DNA of 64,000 bases, from assembly GCA_964496275.1 (NCBI GenBank), contig CAZBYL010000001.1, forward strand, positions 43,832 through 107,831. Reading direction: 5' to 3'. A model generated the notes under the pieces. It made no database searches. It was given only the letters and a program-made list of their open reading frames with translations, and was not told the origin of the DNA. This document shows, one piece after another, positions 29,324-38,089 of the stretch; the first letter of the stretch is position 1, and each line of letters starts with the position of its first letter. A program made the translations under genes and the position numbers. The stretch is from CAZBYL01 sp964496275. Lineage in GTDB: Bacteria > Synergistota > Synergistia > Synergistales > Synergistaceae.

Positions 29324-30277
29324 CTATAAGTTTCCGATGCTTGCTACCATTGTTGCTTTGATTGTGTGCATGCGGTTCTCTGCTTCGTCAAACTGTCTTG
29401 CATAGCGGGATTCAAAAACTTCTTCTGTGACTTCATAACCTTTTACTGCGGGGAGGCAGTGCAGGAAGATTACATCGTCATTTTCGGTTGCTTTCATCAA
29501 GTCCATGTTGACCTGATATGGCTGAAGCAGTGCTTTACGCTCGGCAAGTTTTGCTTCCTCTCCCATTGAAGCCCAAACGTCTGTGTAGATGACATCCGCA
29601 CCCTTAACTGCCTTTTTGGGGTCGTCTGTGATTTCTATTGTGGCTCCTGATTCACACTCTTCGGCAATCTTTTTGCACTCTTCTACAAGAGCAGGGTCCG
29701 GGAACAGGGATTTCGGCGCTCCTATTACAAAGTGCATACCCATTTTTGCGGCTCCGATCATGAGGGAGTTTGCAACATTGTTGCGTCCATCGCCGACATA
29801 AACAAATCTGACACCCTTTAGATGTCCAAAGTTTTCGCGAACAGTAAGGAAATCCGCAAGCACCTGAGTGGGATGATAGTCATCCGTGAGGCCGTTCCAC
29901 ACAGGAACACCTGCATACTTCGCCAGATCTTCCACTACCTGCTGACTAAAACCGCGGAACTCTATTCCGTCAAACATGCGTCCGAGGACTCTTGCTGTAT
30001 CTGCTACATCTTCTTTATGTCCGAGCTGAATGTCATTTTTACCGAGATATTCGGGGTGTCCGCCTTCATCAATGGCCGCTACTGTAAATGCGCAACGTGT
30101 GCGTGTTGATGGCTTCTCAAATATAAGAGCTACGCTCTTACCGGCAAGAAGATCCCCTCTTATCCCCGCTCTTTTTTTGTTTTTAAGATCTGTAGCTAGA
30201 TTAAGTAAATATTCAATCTCCTGAGGTGTGTGATGCTTAAGGGATATTAGATTGCGGTTGCGAAGATTCTGTGCCAT
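29324..30277 (-). CDS. argF: Ornithine carbamoyltransferase (catabolic, ArcB role likely)
   Basis: Interconverts citrulline plus phosphate with ornithine plus carbamoyl phosphate. The 317-residue protein has the carbamoyl-phosphate motif [12 protein letters not shown] (residues 53-64), the [11 protein letters not shown] segment and the HCLPA motif near the C-terminus with the catalytic Cys. Because it directly follows arginine deiminase on the same strand, it most likely works in the catabolic direction, making carbamoyl phosphate from citrulline. No carbamate kinase gene is in the window, so the ATP-yielding third step must be encoded elsewhere. A clear AGGAGG precedes the ATG. Anabolic and catabolic enzymes cannot be told apart by sequence alone. 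Confidence 0.96.
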   Translation of the reverse strand: MAQNLRNRNLISLKHHTPQEIEYLLNLATDLKNKKRAGIRGDLLAGKSVALIFEKPSTRTRCAFTVAAIDEGGHPEYLGKNDIQLGHKEDVADTARVLGRMFDGIEFRGFSQQVVEDLAKYAGVPVWNGLTDDYHPTQVLADFLTVRENFGHLKGVRFVYVGDGRNNVANSLMIGAAKMGMHFVIGAPKSLFPDPALVEECKKIAEECESGATIEITDDPKKAVKGADVIYTDVWASMGEEAKLAERKALLQPYQVNMDLMKATENDDVIFLHCLPAVKGYEVTEEVFESRYARQFDEAENRMHTIKATMVASIGNL

Positions 30278-30341
30278 AACTATTCCTCCTTGAATTATTT
30301 ATGTTTATACCTGCGGAGCTATTACATTCACAATAAAAATT

Positions 30342-31577
30342 CTAAACAGGTGCTCTGTTGAGAGGCATTGACATACATCTGGGGCCGCCCCTGCCTCTTC
30401 CAAGTTCAGGTCCTTCAAGTTCAATAACCTCGATACCGTTATCACGCAAAAGCTTATTGGATATAACATTTCGGTTGTACGTAATAACTTTGCCCGGCGC
30501 AACTGCAAGGGTATTGCAACTGTCATGCCACTGTTCTCTGTCCGTCTCGGCTTGATTCTTACCGTGCATTTCTATTACACGTATTTTATCAAATCCAAGC
30601 TCACTTGCGATAGCAGAGTGCCAATCTTTAAGCTCTTTTAACGAACGCAATGTGCCATCGTCGTTATAGCAAAGCTCCCAAACTTTAAGAGCACTTATAA
30701 CAGTCGGGAATATTGTAAACGCATCTCTATCTACCATGGTAAAGACAGTATCCAAGTGCATACAGTAACGTTCCTTGGGTATTTCGAAAGCATAAATTTT
30801 CTTAATGGAGGTCTGTTCGGCTAGTTTGCGTCCTATGCGCTGAACGCTCGTAGGCGCAGTACGCTGGCTTACACCTATAGCCATCGCTGTATTTGAAAGA
30901 ACCAAAAGGTCGCCGCCCTCTACTTTGTGCGGCCAGATTTCATCGTCTGCATTGCCAAAAAGTATCTTCATTCCTGCAAACCTTGGGTGGAAGTTGGTTA
31001 TGTATTTCCAGTAGATAGGCTCTTTTCTGCGTGCTTCAAACATCATTTGCCCTATTACTATACCATTTGCGACAGTTATTGCAGGGTCACGCTGAAAATA
31101 CAAGTTGGGGATTGGGTGAATTAGAAATTCTGTGCCGTTCGTCACATTGGATATCAGGCTATGGGAGAGAGAGCACGTATGAGAGGCTTCCTCTTTGCTG
31201 TACCCTTCTATCAATAGAGATGCAAGTTCTTTGGGGGCAAGCTCATTAAAATACTCGGTCAGTCCGGCAGATATACGCCGGTCAAGGCATTCGTAGGATA
31301 AAACGTCTCCTACGACAGAAGCGCGAACATCTTTGTTTTCTAATATATCAGCAAGACAATCGGCAAAATATAAAACCTCTGAACCTGATTCTCTGAGAAG
31401 TTCTGCAAATTTATCATGTTCTCTCTGAGCCTGCTCAAGCCAGATAAGGTCATCAAACAGCAGATCTTCCATATTACAAATGGTCAGTCGATTAAGTTCA
31501 TTTCCTGGTCTGTGAAGCATCACCTGTTTTAAGGGGCCGGTTTCTGAAAATATACTAAATGGCTCGTCTTGGTACAT
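30342..31577 (-). CDS. arcA: Arginine deiminase
   Basis: Hydrolyses arginine to citrulline and ammonia, the first step of the arginine deiminase pathway. The 411-residue length is standard. Family markers include the start GPLKQVMLHRPGNEL, NLYFQRDPA, MHLDTVFTMVDRD with catalytic residues, and the nucleophile Cys near the end in GRGGPRCMSMPL. It is followed by the carbamoyltransferase after 64 bases and both share a terminator. The pathway gives ATP and ammonia and protects against acid. No arginine/ornithine antiporter (arcD) is next to it. A GGGAGG ribosome site lies just upstream of the ATG. Confidence 0.97.
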   Translation of the reverse strand: MYQDEPFSIFSETGPLKQVMLHRPGNELNRLTICNMEDLLFDDLIWLEQAQREHDKFAELLRESGSEVLYFADCLADILENKDVRASVVGDVLSYECLDRRISAGLTEYFNELAPKELASLLIEGYSKEEASHTCSLSHSLISNVTNGTEFLIHPIPNLYFQRDPAITVANGIVIGQMMFEARRKEPIYWKYITNFHPRFAGMKILFGNADDEIWPHKVEGGDLLVLSNTAMAIGVSQRTAPTSVQRIGRKLAEQTSIKKIYAFEIPKERYCMHLDTVFTMVDRDAFTIFPTVISALKVWELCYNDDGTLRSLKELKDWHSAIASELGFDKIRVIEMHGKNQAETDREQWHDSCNTLAVAPGKVITYNRNVISNKLLRDNGIEVIELEGPELGRGRGGPRCMSMPLNRAPV

Positions 31578-31732
31578 TCTAACACCTCCCTAAAGAATGG
31601 AAAAGTATAATCCAACAGCAGACTACAATAAAGCATTCCACACTGGAACTAAACTTATAAGAGTATTAGGACAATTAACGGTACCGTTGCTTCAAATTAT
31701 ATCACAAGAGTTTATAAACTTGCAAAGTATTT

Positions 31733-31776
31733 TTGTTCAAAAAAAATAGGCTTCTCATATACTGAAAGCCTATTTT
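31733..31776 (-). terminator. Terminator of the long envelope operon
   Basis: Arms AAAATAGGCTT (31743-31753) and AAGCCTATTTT (31766-31776); the ispG stop codon lies inside the first arm of the transcript. The hairpin is followed in the minus direction by a run of eight T. Confidence 0.92.
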
Positions 31777-32822
31777 ACAAAGTTTGTCATGATTTTACGA
31801 AGTTCTGATTCTAAGGATTCCAATTTTCCTGAGCATATATGCACTCCATGGCTGAACATAACATACCCGTCCGGAGTTCCTGCAATTCCTAGGTCAGCAG
31901 AAGCCGCCTCTTTAGGGCCATTGACCTCACAGCCCATAACCGCGATCGTTACGCCATCCCTTATATTTTTAGGAATATTGGACATGACTAATTCAGATAA
32001 TTTTGCTACGTCTATGCGCTTTCTTCCGCAGGTAGGGCAGCTTATGAAGTTATAACCGTGAGTTCTCATTTCGAGTGCACGAAGTATGGCATAGCCAGCC
32101 TTGACCTCTTCGACTCCAGGTGCGGTCAAACTTACACGGATCGTGTCGCCGATACCCTGCAAAAGCATCGCCGCGATTCCGGACGCACCCTTTACAATGC
32201 CGGATATGCCGCTGCCGGCCTCTGTTATTCCTATATGCATCGGGTACGTGTATTTTTGTGCGAGCAACGCGTTAGCCCTTAATGTTTCAGGTACAGAGCT
32301 CGATTTTGCCGATATTATTATACTGTTGAAGCCCTCTTCATTAAGGATGTTAACCTGTTCGTCAACAGCAGAGACAAGTGCCGCTGCTCTGTCCCCCGCT
32401 GCGGAAGCAAGCTGAGCATTGTTCAGAGAACCTCCGTTTGCCCCGATTCTTATGACAGAACCAGTCTCCTGCGCAAGCTTTATAACATCTCGCAATCCGC
32501 TTTTATCACTCATATTGCCGGGATTTATTCTTATTGATTTGCACCCGGACTCAAGCGCACTTATTGCAAGTTTGTGGTTAAAGTGTATGTCGGCCATTAT
32601 CTTTATAGGTACCGAATCGATAAGGCTGCTGAAATTTTTTGCAAGTGACAAATCGGGAAACGAAACTCTAACGAGCTCGCAGCCTTCCTCGTACAGCGTT
32701 TCCGCTTCAAGCCTGCAAGCTTCAAGGTTCGTAAGAGGGGTTTTAAGCATACTCTCAACCCTGACGGGCGAGTTGCCTCCGATCTCAAGACCATCTATGT
32801 TTACAACTCTTCTGCTTCCCAT
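31770..32822 (-). CDS. ispG: 4-hydroxy-3-methylbut-2-enyl diphosphate synthase (flavodoxin/ferredoxin)
   Basis: Reduces the cyclodiphosphate MEcPP to HMBPP in the MEP pathway of isoprenoid synthesis. The 350-residue protein is the short bacterial form. It has the TIM-barrel start with PVRVESMLKTPLTN, ADIHFNHKLA and RINPGN, and the C-terminal 4Fe-4S ligands in SCPTCGRKRID and VMGCEVNGPKEA. The ATG at 32822 is preferred, as AGGCGGTG lies just upstream; a GTG two codons earlier is part of that site. It is the last gene of a run dxr-rseP-ispG, with only five bases to rseP, so two MEP-pathway enzymes are co-transcribed. Confidence 0.97.
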   Translation of the reverse strand: MGSRRVVNIDGLEIGGNSPVRVESMLKTPLTNLEACRLEAETLYEEGCELVRVSFPDLSLAKNFSSLIDSVPIKIMADIHFNHKLAISALESGCKSIRINPGNMSDKSGLRDVIKLAQETGSVIRIGANGGSLNNAQLASAAGDRAAALVSAVDEQVNILNEEGFNSIIISAKSSSVPETLRANALLAQKYTYPMHIGITEAGSGISGIVKGASGIAAMLLQGIGDTIRVSLTAPGVEEVKAGYAILRALEMRTHGYNFISCPTCGRKRIDVAKLSELVMSNIPKNIRDGVTIAVMGCEVNGPKEAASADLGIAGTPDGYVMFSHGVHICSGKLESLESELRKIMTNFVK

Positions 32823-32833
32823 GAACACACCGC

Positions 32834-33880
32834 CTAATTAAACAATTTTAAGATATCTTTTCCCGTTATAAAAACTATCAGTGTAATTAGCAGCACAAAT
32901 CCGGCATAATGCGCATAGGATTCAAATTTCTCCGGTATCTTCCTTCCTGAAAGCATTTCTACAGCAATAAAAACTATTCGTCCTCCGTCAAGAGCCGGAA
33001 AAGGAAGAAGGTTCAGCAATCCAAGGTGAAGATTTATTATCCCGAGAAATGCAATAAACGACCAAAACCCCTGTTTAAATGCGTCTCCTGCCATAACGGC
33101 AATCCCAACGGGGCCCACAACCTCCGATTTTACCTGCCCAGTTATGACCATCCACATTCCTTTAAGTATTTCCATTCCCATATTCCACGAGTAACTGAAA
33201 GCGTGAGTGACGGCCTTGGTAATAGGGTACTTAACCTGCAGAGGTTGTACTCCAAGCAGTCTGCCTCCATGAGCTTTATCCGCAGGGATTGTGATTTTCA
33301 CGCTGACGGTTTCTGAGCCGCGCTGATATGTGATTTCAAAATCATCGCCGGAGGTTTTAGAGTTCATTATGTTCTCTCTTATATCCGACCATTTATGCAG
33401 TTCAACTCCGTTGATGGACTTTAACACGTCGCCTGTTCGGAGCCCTGCAGATTGAGCAGGCTTTGAGTCCATTATCATCCCGACGGCGGTGTTTTCAAAG
33501 TCGTACACGCCGTAACCTGTCAAATACAACGCAGTGATAAGCCATGCCAAAACAAGATTCACGGATGCTCCTGCGGCAATGATAACAAGTTTTTCCCACG
33601 GTTTTTTGTTGCATAAAGAGCGGCCTGCGTCATAATCAGCAGGTTTCTCCCCATCGTCTATGCCCGGGTCTTCCCCTTCCAGTTTAACATACCCACCTAT
33701 AGGCAGGGCTCTTACAGACCATAGTGTTTCACCCTTTTGCTTGCTCCAAATCGCAGGACCCATTCCGAAAGCAAATTCGTGCACAAAAACATTTCTCCAC
33801 TTAGCCGCCAAATAGTGCCCGCCTTCATGTGATATCACGCAAATACTTATAACAATCAAAAACGATATTAAACTTATCAA
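32834..33880 (-). CDS. rseP: RIP site-2 zinc metalloprotease RseP
   Basis: Intramembrane protease that cuts membrane-bound anti-sigma factors and remnant signal peptides. The 348-residue protein has the zinc-site helix ICVISHEGGHYLAAKW (HExxH form) in the first membrane segment, a central PDZ domain (about residues 125-200, with SAGLRTGDVLKSINGVEL), and the NLLPFPALDGGRIVF segment that supplies the third ligand Asp. This is the one-PDZ form. It lies between dxr and ispG, the common bacterial order for this cluster. Substrate anti-sigma factors are not seen in the window. Confidence 0.95.
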   Translation of the reverse strand: MISLISFLIVISICVISHEGGHYLAAKWRNVFVHEFAFGMGPAIWSKQKGETLWSVRALPIGGYVKLEGEDPGIDDGEKPADYDAGRSLCNKKPWEKLVIIAAGASVNLVLAWLITALYLTGYGVYDFENTAVGMIMDSKPAQSAGLRTGDVLKSINGVELHKWSDIRENIMNSKTSGDDFEITYQRGSETVSVKITIPADKAHGGRLLGVQPLQVKYPITKAVTHAFSYSWNMGMEILKGMWMVITGQVKSEVVGPVGIAVMAGDAFKQGFWSFIAFLGIINLHLGLLNLLPFPALDGGRIVFIAVEMLSGRKIPEKFESYAHYAGFVLLITLIVFITGKDILKLFN

Positions 33881-33897
33881 AAGTCATGCCTCCAATT

Positions 33898-35049
33898 TTA
33901 GTGACACATTTCGGACGCGAGCCGTCTTCCTTCATCTACCAGCCATATTGCCTCGTCGATTGAGGACGGAGCCTTACCAACCCAGGCGGCCAGGGTCTTT
34001 TCTACCACCTCAGATATGGATGTAAAGGCTATTTCGCCACGCAAAAAGCAATCCACGGCAACTTCGTCTGCACCTATAAGCAATCCAGGATAAGCTCCGC
34101 CGGATTTTCCTGCCTCTCTTGCTATCCTAAAGCAAGGGAATCTGCTTTCATCTATTTCTTCAAATTGCAGATCCCATAGAGTCGGATTTATCTGTGCAAA
34201 CGGGCATCCGGACAAATCCAATCGATTCGGCCAAGCCAACGCCGCTGCAGCAGGAAGTCTCATATCCGCCGAGGACAAAAGCATTTTCATCGTTCCGTCT
34301 GTAAACTGAACCATCCCATGCACCTGAGACTTAGGATGTATCATAGCATCTACGCGCTCGGGCGGTAGGGAAAAAAGCTGCATTGCTTCTATGCATTCTA
34401 TGCCTTTATTCATTAGAGTTGCACTGTCTATGGTAATTTTAGCTCCCATCTTCCAAACAGGGTGCTTTAGGGCGTCCTGCGGACATATACTTTTCATTTC
34501 CGATAGGGAGTAATTTCTGAACGGACCTCCGGACGCGGTGAGAAATATTTTATCTATTTCTGTGTGGGCAGAATCTCTCATACACTGCCACACGGCACTG
34601 TGTTCGCTGTCTACAGGCCTTAATTGATCTTTATCCGATATCAGCGGCATAACCCAAGGTCCTGCGACAACAATACTCTCCTTATTTGCAAGGGAGACCT
34701 TTTTACCACATTTTAGGGCAGTTTGCAGAGCTTTTATTGCAGATACACCTGACGAGGCAAAGACAATGTGATCAACATCACTGCTTGACGCTATTTCTGA
34801 TAAGCCTTCGACACCGGTAATGCACCTGATACCATCCGCAAAAAAATTTTTCTTAATGGGGTTAACAAGACAAATCGTTTTAGCTCCGTGTATGCAGGCC
34901 AGATCCTTCAGTTTGGCTTCATCTGAAGACGCTGCCAATGCTACTACATCAAACTTTTCAGGATATCTTGAGCAGATATCAAGAACAGCGCCGCCAACGC
35001 TTCCTGTTGCCCCTATTACGGCAACTCTGATAGAGGTATATTCCGTCAT
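33898..35049 (-). CDS. dxr: 1-deoxy-D-xylulose-5-phosphate reductoisomerase
   Basis: Makes MEP from DXP with NADPH, the first committed step of the MEP pathway. The 383-residue protein has the Rossmann start IRVAVIGATGSVGGAVLDIC, the SLANKESIVVAGPW segment, the metal and substrate motif PVDSEHSAVWQC, and ASGGPFRN. HPKSQVHGMVQ and MRLPAAAALAWPNR complete the known conserved blocks. Target of fosmidomycin in the family. It is three bases from the cdsA stop and 17 from rseP, inside the long envelope operon. Confidence 0.97.
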   Translation of the reverse strand: MTEYTSIRVAVIGATGSVGGAVLDICSRYPEKFDVVALAASSDEAKLKDLACIHGAKTICLVNPIKKNFFADGIRCITGVEGLSEIASSSDVDHIVFASSGVSAIKALQTALKCGKKVSLANKESIVVAGPWVMPLISDKDQLRPVDSEHSAVWQCMRDSAHTEIDKIFLTASGGPFRNYSLSEMKSICPQDALKHPVWKMGAKITIDSATLMNKGIECIEAMQLFSLPPERVDAMIHPKSQVHGMVQFTDGTMKMLLSSADMRLPAAAALAWPNRLDLSGCPFAQINPTLWDLQFEEIDESRFPCFRIAREAGKSGGAYPGLLIGADEVAVDCFLRGEIAFTSISEVVEKTLAAWVGKAPSSIDEAIWLVDEGRRLASEMCH

Positions 35050-35052
35050 GGC

Positions 35053-35883
35053 TTAGCCTATTATTTCAAATATCAGGAAAGCGAGCGTTGCATTAACAAG
35101 TATACTGTCGAATCTGTCAAGCAGCCCGCCATGTCCTGGTATAATGGAACCGCTGTCCTTCACTCCTGCCTCGCGCTTTAAGACAGATTCCCCTAAATCT
35201 CCAAGCTGCCCCGCTATTCCGCAAAGCAGCCCCATCAGCAGAAGCGGAACGGGCGGGAAGGAAAATACCAAAGCAAGCACGCCACCGCAAAGAAAGCTCG
35301 CGGCGGCTCCGCCTATAAAGCCCTCCCATGTTTTTTTGGGACTCACTTTTTCACATAAGAGGTTGCGTCCCATATTGCTTCCGACAAAATATGCCGCAAC
35401 ATCGCAGCACCACGTACAGAAAAAGAGAGTGATAAGAAACATTGCGCCAAGTTCTCTTGTTCTAATTATTATCATAAAAGACCAGGGCAGTATGACATAA
35501 GCGATACCAACAATTGTTGCGCCCATATTTTGAAGAGCAAAGCTCTCGCCCGATATTTGCCTACGCATAACCTCGAGAAATAAGGATACAAAAACAATGA
35601 AGGATATTGCGCACAGTATGGAGGTAAGGCTCATATCAAGAGCTGCTCCCAAGAGCACAAAGACTCCGGATGTCATAATAAGCCAAGGAGATATGTCATG
35701 TTTCACCGATAGTAACTTGTAAAATTCCCAAAGGGAGAGAATTGCAGCAACGAAAACAATCGCAACCCAGACAAACCCTCCGGCTATAATGCCGCCTAGA
35801 ATGGCTGCGACGATAAAAATACTGCTAAATGCCCGAAGAGACAGATCAGGACTTGAAGATAAAATATTTTTAAGCTTTTCCAT
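35053..35883 (-). CDS. cdsA: Phosphatidate cytidylyltransferase
   Basis: Makes CDP-diacylglycerol from phosphatidic acid and CTP, the entry to phospholipid synthesis. The 276-residue integral membrane protein has about eight hydrophobic helices. It ends with the family signature QLGDLGESVLKREAGVKDSG followed by PGHGGLLDRFDS, which holds the catalytic Asp residues. The segment KVSPKKTWEGFIGG is also typical. It overlaps uppS by 14 bases and is followed by dxr after three bases. This uppS-cdsA-dxr-rseP-ispG order is widespread in bacteria. Confidence 0.97.
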   Translation of the reverse strand: MEKLKNILSSSPDLSLRAFSSIFIVAAILGGIIAGGFVWVAIVFVAAILSLWEFYKLLSVKHDISPWLIMTSGVFVLLGAALDMSLTSILCAISFIVFVSLFLEVMRRQISGESFALQNMGATIVGIAYVILPWSFMIIIRTRELGAMFLITLFFCTWCCDVAAYFVGSNMGRNLLCEKVSPKKTWEGFIGGAAASFLCGGVLALVFSFPPVPLLLMGLLCGIAGQLGDLGESVLKREAGVKDSGSIIPGHGGLLDRFDSILVNATLAFLIFEIIG

Positions 35884-36580
35884 AACGCCTTTCCCTCCCG
35901 TAATAGTCCTCTATAGCTATTTCGAGGTCATTTTTATTAAAATCCGGCCAATACTTTCCGGTGAAGTAATATTCACTGTAGGATCCCTGCCACAGCCAGA
36001 AATTGCTCATTCGCAGCTCGCCGCTTGTTCTTATGAGCAAATCCGGGTCGGGGACATCAGGCAGATACAAATTGGCACGGATATCCTCCTCTGTTATGGG
36101 AGAAGATGGTGAGGATGCTATTATGCGATTCACCGCATCAACTATTTCCTGTCTTCCTCCGTAGTTGAGACACACTATAAGCTGCATGTCGTCGTATTCC
36201 AATGTTTTCGCTTCTGTATCTTTTAGGATATCCTGTATGTCAGACGGAAGAGCTTTTAAGTCACCGGCAAACCTCATTCTGACCTTCTCCTTGCATAATT
36301 CCGCAAGCTGTGCCTTCATATAGTACCTAAAAAGCCCCATTAGACCCATTACCTCACTTTTGGGGCGTTTCCAATTTTCTGTAGAAAAGGCATAAAGTGA
36401 CAAATAGTGAATATTCAGCTCTTTAGCGGCGCGCACAGTACGTTCAACAGCCTTTACGCCTTCGTGATGTCCAAGTATGCGCGGAAGCCCTCTGGATTTA
36501 GCCCATCGGCCATTTCCATCCATTATTATTCCTATGTGTTTAAGATCCTTATTGTTATTGCTATCCGAATTTAATGTCAT
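35870..36580 (-). CDS. uppS: Undecaprenyl diphosphate synthase (cis-prenyltransferase)
   Basis: Builds the C55 lipid carrier for peptidoglycan and surface sugars from FPP and IPP. The 236-residue length is standard. The catalytic region reads HIGIIMDGNGRWAKSRGLPR (about residues 16-35) with the essential Asp, followed by GHHEGVKAV. SLYAFSTENWKRP and the C-terminal DLLIRTSGELRMSNF plus ELYF-like ARG sites are present. It overlaps the uracil-DNA glycosylase gene by 20 bases at its start and cdsA by 14 at its end. It links the MEP-pathway genes below to the glycan genes upstream in the same run. Confidence 0.98.
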   Translation of the reverse strand: MTLNSDSNNNKDLKHIGIIMDGNGRWAKSRGLPRILGHHEGVKAVERTVRAAKELNIHYLSLYAFSTENWKRPKSEVMGLMGLFRYYMKAQLAELCKEKVRMRFAGDLKALPSDIQDILKDTEAKTLEYDDMQLIVCLNYGGRQEIVDAVNRIIASSPSSPITEEDIRANLYLPDVPDPDLLIRTSGELRMSNFWLWQGSYSEYYFTGKYWPDFNKNDLEIAIEDYYGRERRYGKA

Positions 36581-37226
36581 CTGATGTCTTTCCTGTATTT
36601 ATAACAGAGTCCCACTGTCTCTTAACTTCCTGAATGTCAAGCCAAGTCAAATGCTTTGGACTCCCCTCTCTTGCTGAGGCATTCCTGAGCAAATAGCTCG
36701 GATGAAACATTGGCATGACGGCCATGCCATGCCAGTCAAACCATCTCCCTCTTATTTTGGTGATACCTTCGGTTGTTCTAAGAATCCACCTGGTAGGCGT
36801 ATTTCCGAGAAGCACAATAAGGGCGGGATTTATGAGCATTATCTGCGTCTGGAGGTGCTGGTCGCATATAACCATCTCTTCTGGAAGAGGCACTCTGTTT
36901 TCGGGCGGCCTGCACTTTACTATGTTCGTAATATACACATCATCTCTTTTTATGCCGACTGACGTGAGTATCTGCGTAAGGAGCTGCCCCGCTCTGCCTA
37001 CAAAGGGAAGCCCCTGGTCGTCTTCATCTGCTCCGGGACCTTCACCTATAAACAGGAGTTTGCTGTGCGGATCACCTGAGCCAAAAACGACGTTCGTTCT
37101 TGTTGCAGCAAGGGCACAGCCCTTACATGCCAATGTAGCTAGTTTTGTATGTTTCCAAAGAATATCACGTTTTTTTTCGATTTCCTCAGGTGTCATAGTC
37201 AGAAGATGCTTGTTCTCTGTTGTCAT
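36561..37226 (-). CDS. Uracil-DNA glycosylase, family 4 (iron-sulfur)
   Basis: Removes uracil from DNA. The 221-residue protein has family 4 features: Cys pairs for a 4Fe-4S cluster (CKGCAL near residue 34, and Cys in KCRPPENR and ICDQHL), the uracil-pocket motif GEGPGADEDDQGLPFVGRAG, and the C-terminal MFHPSYLLRN. The N-terminal 30 residues are charged and not conserved. The start overlaps the stop of the P-loop/Asp23 gene as ATGA, and the end overlaps uppS by 20 bases, so translation is coupled. Its presence in an envelope operon seems to be a matter of position rather than pathway. Confidence 0.94.
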   Translation of the reverse strand: MTTENKHLLTMTPEEIEKKRDILWKHTKLATLACKGCALAATRTNVVFGSGDPHSKLLFIGEGPGADEDDQGLPFVGRAGQLLTQILTSVGIKRDDVYITNIVKCRPPENRVPLPEEMVICDQHLQTQIMLINPALIVLLGNTPTRWILRTTEGITKIRGRWFDWHGMAVMPMFHPSYLLRNASAREGSPKHLTWLDIQEVKRQWDSVINTGKTSDDIKFG

Positions 37227-38065
37227 ATAATAACCTCCGCAATATTTACATCAACGGTTTTCACGTCAAGCCCGGTAAAAAATCTTATACTAACCGCAAT
37301 TCGTTCCTTTACAAGCGAAGCAACATTGAGAAATGATTTATCTCCGATGGAAACGGCTATTTTTATTGAAATAGAGAGTTTTTCTTCCTCTTCCGGACTT
37401 ACATCAACCTCTGTAACCTTGGCGACTTGAGATGTCCTCGTAGCAATGAACGAGACAAGCTGTTCTATTGCCTGGGGTTCAATATGCACTTCTCCGTAAA
37501 AACTAAAAGGAGGACGGACAATGGTTTTTTCACCCTCCCCGCGCTCCTTGGATTTCCAAAAAACGCGGAGCTGACCCACAAGTTTTCCCGCAAAATTTTT
37601 CCTTACCAGAACATGCGAAACGGGAATAACGTGCTGTCCTTTGCTGAAACGTTCCCGTCTAGCCTTCGCTATCTCCTCGGGCGTAGCAACCTCTTCTATT
37701 CTTACTATCCTTGCAGGAGGGTTAAGTTCAAGTTTTTTTAATATTTTTTGAATCATGTTATCCGAAGTGGCAATGATCATCACGGAACAGGGAGCAGCCT
37801 CCATAAAGAAAGACATTACCTCTTGCCTATGGTCGTCAAATTCAAAGATGGCTCTGCGTATTGCGCTGACTTGATTCCTTTCGGATTTCGCGCTCTTGCC
37901 GCAAACAATACTTCCTTTATAGATCACAAGCCCGTCATCAATGATATAGTCTGCATCCAAAAGCGAGGCAACAAGCTGAGCTCTTTGGCTCTTGCCCGTT
38001 CCCGCAGCCCCTACAAAAGCGTATGTTTTTATACTTTTTAAAATAGTTTTATCCATAGTCATCAT
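37223..38065 (-). CDS. P-loop NTPase fused to an Asp23/Gls24-like domain
   Basis: A 280-residue two-part protein. The N-terminal half has a Walker A motif TYAFVGAAGTGKSQRAQLVA (residues 14-33, GAAGTGKS) and an acidic strand SVMIIATSDNM. It also has a switch-like IVCGKSAKSERN segment. The C-terminal part, from about residue 183 (FYGEVHIEPQAIEQLVSFIA), has the pattern of the Asp23/Gls24 alkaline-shock family and ends in the typical VKERIAVSIRFFTGLDVKTVDV. No transmembrane segment is seen. The order murA, this gene, udg, uppS suggests an envelope role, but the function is unknown. The start has several near ATGs; the first is used. Confidence 0.75.
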   Translation of the reverse strand: MMTMDKTILKSIKTYAFVGAAGTGKSQRAQLVASLLDADYIIDDGLVIYKGSIVCGKSAKSERNQVSAIRRAIFEFDDHRQEVMSFFMEAAPCSVMIIATSDNMIQKILKKLELNPPARIVRIEEVATPEEIAKARRERFSKGQHVIPVSHVLVRKNFAGKLVGQLRVFWKSKERGEGEKTIVRPPFSFYGEVHIEPQAIEQLVSFIATRTSQVAKVTEVDVSPEEEEKLSISIKIAVSIGDKSFLNVASLVKERIAVSIRFFTGLDVKTVDVNIAEVII

Positions 38066-38089
38066 GGCTTAGATTATTGGCGCAGCATG

